Virus record (IMG/VR): IMGVR_UViG_3300001356_000005
Coordinates: 1-43,724 of that record
Reading direction: 5' to 3' (one strand)
From: a virus
Length of the DNA: 43,724 bases
A model generated the notes under the pieces. That model was not told where the DNA came from. It saw nothing but the letters and a program-made list of their open reading frames with translations, and searched no databases. Of the stretch, positions 38,952 to 43,724 are shown piece by piece. The first letter of the stretch is position 1. Every line of letters begins with the position of its first letter. The position numbers were made by a program, and so were the translations under genes.

Positions 38952-39350
38952 ATGCACGCACGAATCGTGGTTTCCGTTTCGCTCTTTATCGTGGGAATGG
39001 CGTTGCACACCCTCGCACAAATCGACGCCATTGCTCGCGCGAAAAACAGCCCGCTCAATTCAAGGGTCGCCATCTTTCTGGCCCGTTGGCAGACGGTCGT
39101 GATCCGGTCGGCATGGTCGCTGGCTTTCTTTACGCTCTGGCTGCAGGGCCAGCTCGTGGCCGTGCTGAACGCCGTGAACGTGCCGCTACCGGACATCGCG
39201 CGCGCGGTCTTGGACCTGCACGTCGGCGGCGCCGTCGCCTGGATGGCGGGCTATCTCTTCGACAGCGGCCTGTCTTTCGTTCCCGGCCTGAAGAGTTCGG
39301 TTCCCCCTGCCTTGGACAGCACTTCGGAAACACCGCCAAAGGTGAACTGA
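38952..39350 (+). CDS. Holin-like membrane protein
   Basis: The 132-residue product has three or so hydrophobic segments (RIVVSVSLFIVGMALHTLA; VVIRSAWSLAFFTLWLQG; LHVGGAVAWMAGYLFDSGL) and a polar C-terminus. A holin makes lesions in the inner membrane so that lysozyme reaches the wall. The gene has an AGGAGGACAG site and ends two bases before the lysozyme start, which fits. Sequence alone does not prove holin function. Confidence 0.6.
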   Translation: MHARIVVSVSLFIVGMALHTLAQIDAIARAKNSPLNSRVAIFLARWQTVVIRSAWSLAFFTLWLQGQLVAVLNAVNVPLPDIARAVLDLHVGGAVAWMAGYLFDSGLSFVPGLKSSVPPALDSTSETPPKVN

Positions 39351-39351
39351 C

Positions 39352-39768
39352 GTGGATGCGCTCCAGCAAATTGTGCGCGACGAGGGGTGTGTTCTCCACG
39401 CCTACCAGGATTCCATGGGATTCTGGACCATCGGCTCGGGGATCCTGATTGACGCCCGCAAAGGTGGGGGAATCACCCAGGAAGAATCCGACTACCTCAC
39501 CAAGAATCGGATCGGGCTTGCGGCGCGCGCACTCACCTTCTATCCGTGGTACCAGACGCTCGATGAAGTCCGCCAAGCAGCCGTCCTGAACATGGCCTAT
39601 AACCTGGGCGTCGAGGGCCTGCTCAAGTTTTCCAAGATGCTGAGTGCCATCGAATCGCAGGACTGGAACCGTGCCGCGGTGGAAATGCTCAATTCGGAGT
39701 GGGCAACGCAGGTGAAAGACCGCGCAAAACGGCTGGCCGATCAAATTAGGTTTGGAACTTGGCAGTAA
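39352..39768 (+). CDS. T4-type lysozyme (GH24 endolysin)
   Basis: The 138-residue product hydrolyses the peptidoglycan sugar backbone. The catalytic N-terminus reads RDEGCVLHAYQDSMGFWTIG, with E11, D20 and T26 at exactly the positions of the T4 lysozyme catalytic triad. Later segments (VLNMAYNLGVEGLLKFSKM and WNRAAVEMLNSEWATQVKD) match the helical C-lobe of the family. The start is GTG 39352, two bases after the previous stop. There is no signal peptide, so a holin is needed. Confidence 0.88.
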   Translation: MDALQQIVRDEGCVLHAYQDSMGFWTIGSGILIDARKGGGITQEESDYLTKNRIGLAARALTFYPWYQTLDEVRQAAVLNMAYNLGVEGLLKFSKMLSAIESQDWNRAAVEMLNSEWATQVKDRAKRLADQIRFGTWQ

Positions 39769-39905
39769 CGGCCGGCGCGGCAGCTCTACCAGAGGTCCCT
39801 CCCAGACTCCGCTCACCGCAGTCCGCAGCGCCAGAAACGTTTTTTTCGCGGGATGTAGTGCTTGCGCCTTCCCCTTCCGTTGCGTCGGCCGTCGGAAGGA
39901 TTGTA
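39769..39905. other. Convergent gap between the two gene blocks
   Basis: The plus and minus gene blocks meet here. A run of seven T lies at about 39841-39847, but I see no strong hairpin in front of it. On the minus strand the frame of the gene at 39906 stays open for 30 very basic codons after its TAG (to 39813). Confidence 0.4.
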
Positions 39906-40163
39906 CTACTTCGTGAAGATTCCGGCTTTATTTAGAAGCGCGGTTACCGCATCGACGACGGCCTTGAGTTCCGTCTGGACCGTTCCAAGAGGCACGCCCA
40001 TCGCTTCCAGGGCCTTCTCCACGGCGGTAATCACAATGTTCGCCTTTGCGCTACCCGTTCCGGCGCCGAGGACCTCTTCCGCGAAGGTCATTTGCTTCAC
40101 GACGAAAGTGACTATCTTTACCGCTCCATCTTCCACCGACTTGAAAAATGTGCCAATGCTCAT
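39906..40163 (-). CDS. Small unknown helical protein
   Basis: The 85-residue product starts behind AAGGAGAAAAC on the minus strand. It is composed of amphipathic helices (VKIVTFVVKQMTFAEEVLG; AVEKALEAMGVPLGTVQTEL) with few polar loops. There is no clear transmembrane segment. Its function is unknown. Confidence 0.6.
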   Translation of the reverse strand: MSIGTFFKSVEDGAVKIVTFVVKQMTFAEEVLGAGTGSAKANIVITAVEKALEAMGVPLGTVQTELKAVVDAVTALLNKAGIFTK

Positions 40164-40172
40164 GTTTTCTCC

Positions 40173-40811
40173 TTAGAATCCGAGGAAACGCCCGATCAAG
40201 CGTACGCTGAATAATACCGCCGCCTTGAGCTTGCTTACAGGCTTTTCCAGTTGGTTGACCTCGTAGGTGATACCCTCGTCGGTCTTGGCGAGCGCGTGTG
40301 CGCCGCTGGCGGTCGTCGCTTTCAGGTTTTCCATGGACGACGCGGCGTCGGCTAGGATTTGATCATAGCGCGGGTCCTGGACGCGAAGCGTGAGAGCCTG
40401 GACCGTTCCTCGCGCATCTCGGGCCACGCCGTCCAGAGAATCAACAGTATCGGCACTCCGGTCAAGAACCCGGCGAGTAGCGTCAAGGTCAAGGCCAGCT
40501 TTCGGAAGAAGTCCATCGGGCGCCTCCGTGAGCGAATGGTCGAGTCGTACCACGAATTCCTTGACGGCCGCGCTGGTCTCTAAGACCTCGGTGTCCTCGC
40601 GGTTAAGCGTCTTGATCTGGCCGGCCGTCGCTGCGTTCAACTGCTGGATGGCTGGCGCGAGCTGCGTGGGAATTTGCGCGTAGGAGGCGCTGGCTTGCTG
40701 GATCGACCCTGACAATACATGTAGGTCGTCCGAGGCGCGATGTACGGCCCAGGCCAGCGTGAGAGCCACGCCGACAAGCGCTACGGTGCGGACGTGGCGG
40801 TCGGCGTCCAT
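40173..40811 (-). CDS. Membrane-anchored helical protein
   Basis: The 212-residue product starts at the minus-strand ATG at 40811, sharing one base with the previous stop. The longer frame to 40883 overlaps that gene and is not used. Residues about 9-22 (VALVGVALTLAWAV) are a membrane anchor. A long coiled-coil-like region follows (SIQQASASYAQIPTQLAPAI and further repeats) of the kind seen in DUF948-type or chemoreceptor-like helices. It may form a periplasmic rod. The role is unknown. Confidence 0.6.
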   Translation of the reverse strand: MDADRHVRTVALVGVALTLAWAVHRASDDLHVLSGSIQQASASYAQIPTQLAPAIQQLNAATAGQIKTLNREDTEVLETSAAVKEFVVRLDHSLTEAPDGLLPKAGLDLDATRRVLDRSADTVDSLDGVARDARGTVQALTLRVQDPRYDQILADAASSMENLKATTASGAHALAKTDEGITYEVNQLEKPVSKLKAAVLFSVRLIGRFLGF

Positions 40812-41008
40812 CAGGGCAAGAGTTGGAATCTCACAAACAGCCAATGGAACGCGTAGCCGCAGGCCCATAGAAACAACGTCCAAAATATGCAGCGCTTCAC
40901 GAGGAGACTAATCCGGTCCCGACGTGCAAACTTCTTAGCGAGGTTCGGTGGCGCCTGGTCCTGGCTTCGTACTGGTTCATTGTTCCAAGGCTCGAAGTCT
41001 CCGCTCAC
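40811..41008 (-). CDS. Small single-pass membrane protein
   Basis: The 65-residue product has a polar, basic N-terminus and one transmembrane segment near the end (IFWTLFLWACGYAFHWLFV). It overlaps its neighbours on both sides (ATGA upstream, TGATG downstream), so it belongs to the same transcript. Its function is unknown. Confidence 0.6.
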   Translation of the reverse strand: MSGDFEPWNNEPVRSQDQAPPNLAKKFARRDRISLLVKRCIFWTLFLWACGYAFHWLFVRFQLLP

Positions 41009-41286
41009 GTGGTGGCTCCCTTAAAGTGTTTCTTCCATAGTTCGTCAAGGATCGGCGCGCTCTTCGTACACAGGAAGTACGTTCCTTCCTCGATCGAGGA
41101 TAGGCGCAGCTCGAAATTCTCGAGCCCATGCTGGCGGATGATGGTGTCGTTGACGCGCAGGGCCTCGTGCGGAATTTCGTCGAGCACGGCCATGAACGCT
41201 TGTGGATCGATGACGAAGCAGCGCACGCCGTTGATTTCGCGGCACTCGCCTTCCTCGATCGCGCGGGTGATTCGGTCGATGTTCAT
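41005..41286 (-). CDS. Small unknown protein
   Basis: The 93-residue product starts at the minus-strand ATG at 41286, with GGGGAGGG upstream. The longer frame to 41673 lacks coding character. It is mixed alpha/beta (CREINGVRCFVIDPQAFMAV; RLSSIEEGTYFLCTKSAPI). No family is recognised. Confidence 0.55.
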   Translation of the reverse strand: MNIDRITRAIEEGECREINGVRCFVIDPQAFMAVLDEIPHEALRVNDTIIRQHGLENFELRLSSIEEGTYFLCTKSAPILDELWKKHFKGATT

Positions 41287-41579
41287 TATCTGCTGCCCTC
41301 CCCCTTTTTGGGAACTTCGAGACGGTGATCGCGCAGCGACTTGTACAGTGGCGACTCGGCGAAGAAATTCTCCTCCAATTCCTGATGGAAGCGATACTTT
41401 TTCCCACAACGGATGCATAGGGCTTCCACGCCGTCCTCCAGAAACTGGCGCTGAACATACCACAGACCCAGGCGCCCGATAGGAAGGTGCCCGATGAAAA
41501 AGCAGACGATCTTCTGCAGGGCTGGTTGCACCATATCTCGAATGTGGTCTCGAAACAAACTCCAAGAACATACGATCAA
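41286..41579 (-). CDS. Small protein with a zinc-ribbon-like CxxC
   Basis: The 97-residue product starts at TTG 41579, with AGAGGAG five bases upstream. It has VCFFIGHLP followed by ALCIRCGKKYRF. This histidine plus CxxC layout occurs in short phage zinc-ribbon proteins. The stop shares one base with the next gene (TAATG). Confidence 0.5.
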   Translation of the reverse strand: MIVCSWSLFRDHIRDMVQPALQKIVCFFIGHLPIGRLGLWYVQRQFLEDGVEALCIRCGKKYRFHQELEENFFAESPLYKSLRDHRLEVPKKGEGSR

Positions 41580-41626
41580 GCTGGCTCCTCTCTTGCGCTG
41601 GATGCGCGTGATTGTTCCTTTCGGTG

Positions 41627-41839
41627 CTATGTGAGTATTTGATCTGGCGACTTACCAGATGCCAACCGCTCAAACGCCAAACGCAACTTCACAACGTCAG
41701 CGTAAGCTGGCGACCAGCCATACGATTGCGGGCTTGCAAGCTGTGTTGGATCAACTCCACCTAAAGCTGCAACACCGCAGCCAGCAAGTTGAACTTCCAG
41801 CCTTTCGCAGCGTTCTTTATAATCCTCGTCTCTGTTCAT
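41627..41839 (-). CDS. Small unknown protein
   Basis: The 70-residue product starts at the minus-strand ATG at 41839, behind AAAGGAGACCAA. The opening is charged and helical (NRDEDYKERCERLEVQLAG), and later residues are neutral (SPQSYGWSPAYADVVKLRLA). It overlaps the next gene upstream by four bases. Its function is unknown. Confidence 0.55.
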   Translation of the reverse strand: MNRDEDYKERCERLEVQLAGCGVAALGGVDPTQLASPQSYGWSPAYADVVKLRLAFERLASGKSPDQILT

Positions 41840-42012
41840 TTGGTCTCCTTTGCAGTGTCGGCCTGTTGCGAGCAACTATTCACATGATCCGCTTCAAATA
41901 GTCTCCCGCATTCCCGGCAAGTCCAGCCAACGGTGACGCCTTCGACCGATTTCAGTGGCTTCCATTTCTCTAATTCGTTTGACGGTGGTTCAATGAGTTT
42001 TGGCTGATTCAT
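41836..42012 (-). CDS. Small zinc-finger-like protein, 58 residues
   Basis: The frame opens MNQPKLIEPPSNELEKWKPL and has WTCRECGRLFEADHVNSCSQ: C32, C35, H43 and C47 could bind one zinc. GGAGGAGCC precedes the ATG, and both ends overlap neighbours by four bases, which strongly supports translation. The function is unknown. Confidence 0.6.
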   Translation of the reverse strand: MNQPKLIEPPSNELEKWKPLKSVEGVTVGWTCRECGRLFEADHVNSCSQQADTAKETK

Positions 42013-42596
42013 GGCTCCTCCGGCGCTCCGGCCTGTTGCGAGACAGGGCTGGCAGCGGCGCGAAGTGGCATAATTCTTTCACGGCATTCAGCCTGTGGGT
42101 CTGCTCCCATAGCAGCCATAGCGACCCTTGTGAACCACCACTCCGCTTCCTCCAGCTTCGCCTGCTGCACGCGCTCGGCCACGATTCGTTCAAGATCATC
42201 CATAGCCATTTGAAGCGCGTCGGATAGTTCAGTGATCTTTGCATCGCGTTCCGCATCATGCCTGTCCAGCGCGGGCTGGTCGGTGGAGATGGCGAGGATA
42301 TGATCCGACCAAAGTTTATTCCAAGGTGTGACGCCATCGGCTACCAGTCCCCCGCATGAGCATGCGCCTTTTTCAATAAGCCAACCGGGATCGTCTGGAC
42401 CAGCCTTGATATACATAGGCGTATGCCCAGCCGCCTCCCGCACAATCGCTGCACGCTCCAGCGTCAGTTCGGCGGAGGTGAAGGTGCGCTCCGGCGGCGG
42501 ATCAAATTCACAGTCACCAGGATGTTTCCAATCTTTCTTACAATAGCCTTGGCCCATACGATAAGCAGGGCACATTTCTCTCGTTTCTGCGCTCAT
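42009..42596 (-). CDS. Unknown protein with a cysteine-rich front and a coiled coil
   Basis: The 195-residue product begins with CPAYRMGQGYCKKDWKHPGD, a likely zinc-binding pattern (C9, C19, H25, C29). The middle is polar (KAGPDDPGWLIEKGACSCGG), and the C-terminal half is a long charged helix (ITELSDALQMAMDDLERIVA). The start is the minus-strand ATG at 42596, behind GAAACGAGAG. The end overlaps the next gene by four bases. Its function is unknown. Confidence 0.55.
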   Translation of the reverse strand: MSAETREMCPAYRMGQGYCKKDWKHPGDCEFDPPPERTFTSAELTLERAAIVREAAGHTPMYIKAGPDDPGWLIEKGACSCGGLVADGVTPWNKLWSDHILAISTDQPALDRHDAERDAKITELSDALQMAMDDLERIVAERVQQAKLEEAEWWFTRVAMAAMGADPQAECRERIMPLRAAASPVSQQAGAPEEP

Positions 42597-42607
42597 GGCT
42601 TCCTTTC

Positions 42608-42799
42608 CTACTTGCCGCGCTTCGGGGGTGGGGCGATTGCTCGCATCAAATGCTCTGGGGCCGTCCCGATGCTGACACCTTTAATGCGCCAGTCCCAGAT
42701 TCCTAGCAATTTGTGCTCGCCAATAAGTTCGACTTTCTTATTACAGTCGGTGAGTAAAACAAACTGCCCCACTCGAAACTTCGGCTTCGGTCGCTTCAT
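42608..42799 (-). CDS. Small SH3-like protein
   Basis: The 63-residue product is beta-rich: KFRVGQFVLLTDCNKKVEL then LGIWDWRIKGVS. This resembles small SH3-type or KOW-like domains common in phage early regions. It has a basic end. The minus-strand start at 42799 overlaps the neighbour's stop by four bases. Confidence 0.55.
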   Translation of the reverse strand: MKRPKPKFRVGQFVLLTDCNKKVELIGEHKLLGIWDWRIKGVSIGTAPEHLMRAIAPPPKRGK

Positions 42800-43002
42800 G
42801 GTTTCCTATCCGGCGTGGCGGCAGGCTCGCCCAATCTCGTCGTTCCCAATGCCGTAGCGATAAGCAGGAAGCCCAACAATTGCTCAAAGGAAGAATGCTC
42901 TCGATAGCCACTTTGTTGAAGGTTCACTCCCATTCCCAGACACAGCGCGGGAATGAGCGATTGCATTGTTGCATTTAATTGCCGAAGGGTGGCGTGTTTC
43001 AT
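42796..43002 (-). CDS. Small unknown protein
   Basis: The 68-residue product starts at the minus-strand ATG at 43002, behind AAAGGAAGCC. It has one hydrophobic stretch (FEQLLGFLLIATALGTT) that could contact a membrane. Its last residues (EPAATPDRKP) resemble the end of the next gene product (DPAVTPERKP). It overlaps neighbours on both sides by four bases. Confidence 0.5.
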   Translation of the reverse strand: MKHATLRQLNATMQSLIPALCLGMGVNLQQSGYREHSSFEQLLGFLLIATALGTTRLGEPAATPDRKP

Positions 43003-43649
43003 GGCTTCCTTTCTGGCGTGACGGCAGGATCGGCCATAGATCGAATCGCCTCCCGCAACGACATCGGCTCCCCCAGGGCGGCGCGAAGCCGATGCCATAC
43101 ACCTGATTCTTTTAACTCAAGATAGATTTCTTCTACCTCTTTAGCCAGCGCCCTCACCCGGTCGATCTGCGCTTGCAGGGCGACGACTAAATTCCATACT
43201 GACTTGTATCGGTCACCAGCGAGCCAAACGGAATTGCAATCCTCTCCGAAGCAGCAGCGAATCTCAGACCAGAACGCTTCATAATCGCCTTGGAAGTCTT
43301 CCATCTTAGCGAGTTCGTTGCGGGCCTTTTGCGCTTCCTCGACGGCTTCTCGCAACTCACTAAGACGCGCCTTCTCGTCTGCACGTAGAGGATCAACGCA
43401 AGCCGGAACGTCACTTGTGCAATTTTCTTCGCCAAAGTGCAACCATGCCTCGTGGCGATCCGTGAATGTTTCGCCACAGAAGAAACAACGCCAAGACGCT
43501 TCCAGCGCGGCAATCCTGCGGTCCTTCGCGGCTACCTCTTCGTCGCGGGCGTCCCAACCGCCAAAGTAATCGGATGCGCTGTGAGTTCTCCGAAATTGTT
43601 CAGTTTGACTGTCCCACCACTCCTCAAACGTGCGCGGTTTCTCGGTCAT
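42999..43649 (-). CDS. Unknown protein with a zinc-finger-like segment and coiled coils
   Basis: The 216-residue product starts at the minus-strand ATG at 43649, behind GGGAGAAACAGCC. Its opening EKPRTFEEWWDSQTEQFR is typical of hydrophilic phage early proteins. WRCFFCGETFTDRHEAWLHF followed by ENC provides a CxxC-H-C set that could bind zinc. The rest is coiled coil (KARLSELREAVEEAQKARNE). Its function is unknown. Confidence 0.6.
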   Translation of the reverse strand: MTEKPRTFEEWWDSQTEQFRRTHSASDYFGGWDARDEEVAAKDRRIAALEASWRCFFCGETFTDRHEAWLHFGEENCTSDVPACVDPLRADEKARLSELREAVEEAQKARNELAKMEDFQGDYEAFWSEIRCCFGEDCNSVWLAGDRYKSVWNLVVALQAQIDRVRALAKEVEEIYLELKESGVWHRLRAALGEPMSLREAIRSMADPAVTPERKP

Positions 43650-43724
43650 GGCTGTTTCTCCCGTTTCACTTTCAGCGCCGCAGCTTCTCGAACGTGCATC
43701 CGAAGCTCGCCCCAAGTCATCAGT
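43646..43724 (-). CDS. Short or partial protein at the right window edge
   Basis: On the minus strand a frame runs from the window edge to TGA 43646-43648 and overlaps the next start as ATGA. An ATG at 43720 would give 24 residues starting MTWGELRMHV and ending KVKREKQP. It could be complete or the end of a longer gene outside the window. Confidence 0.4.
   Translation of the reverse strand, partial: LMTWGELRMHVREAAALKVKREKQP

Noticed and set aside
1-43724. CRISPR arrays, tRNA genes, rRNA genes and integrase
   Set aside because: I looked for spaced repeats, tRNA-like arms and recombinase motifs and saw none that I could support.

Overview
The window is a stretch of a tailed double-stranded DNA phage (Caudoviricetes), most likely short-tailed (podovirus-like). 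Terminase, portal, scaffold, major capsid, connector-like, nozzle-like and ejection-like genes follow one another, and no tail tube, tape measure or tail sheath is visible. I see no integrase and no DNA or RNA polymerase. The first and last genes are cut by the window edges, so this is a fragment or a permuted contig. The DNA is GC-rich, and TTG and GTG starts and ATGA gene overlaps are common. The host is not identifiable. Sec-type signal peptides and heptosyltransferase-like (GT9) domains suggest a Gram-negative host; an environmental or soil origin is only a guess.

Layout of the plus strand. Positions 1-3750 hold small accessory and recombination genes: a HExxH protein, a J-domain protein, a winged-helix protein, a RusA Holliday-junction resolvase and several unknowns. 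Positions 3711-9493 are the packaging module (small-terminase candidate, large terminase, zinc-ribbon protein, portal). Tandem hairpins at 9523-9591, the second a textbook intrinsic terminator, close it. Positions 9602-13742 are the head module, which starts with very small, very basic proteins and contains two strongly structured untranslated regions before the scaffold and capsid genes. Positions 13865-18349 are a glycan cassette placed inside the virion operon: a GT2-GT9-methyltransferase triple fusion, a sugar C-methyltransferase-like protein and a TPR-GT9 protein. Positions 18351-32611 are connector, fibre, spike and nozzle genes. Positions 33366-38385 are small structural and ejection-like proteins. 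Positions 38486-39768 are a lysis cassette ending in a T4-type lysozyme.

Layout of the minus strand. From 39906 to the right edge all genes run the other way: small membrane proteins, then a tightly overlapping chain of small cysteine-rich or unknown proteins, probably an early or host-interaction region.

Two observations stand out. First, five fibre- or spike-like products (starting at 19815, 23301, 24262, 24765 and 25859) each begin with a convincing Sec signal peptide, and most are cysteine-rich. This suggests appendage proteins that are exported and oxidatively folded rather than assembled in the cytoplasm. Second, positions 32619-33360 form a 742-bp unit with 22-bp terminal inverted repeats (21/22 match) and an 8-bp direct repeat on both sides. 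It carries two small cysteine-rich genes and no transposase. Removing it restores a normal 4-base spacing between two phage genes, so it looks like a non-autonomous mobile cassette caught in a phage.
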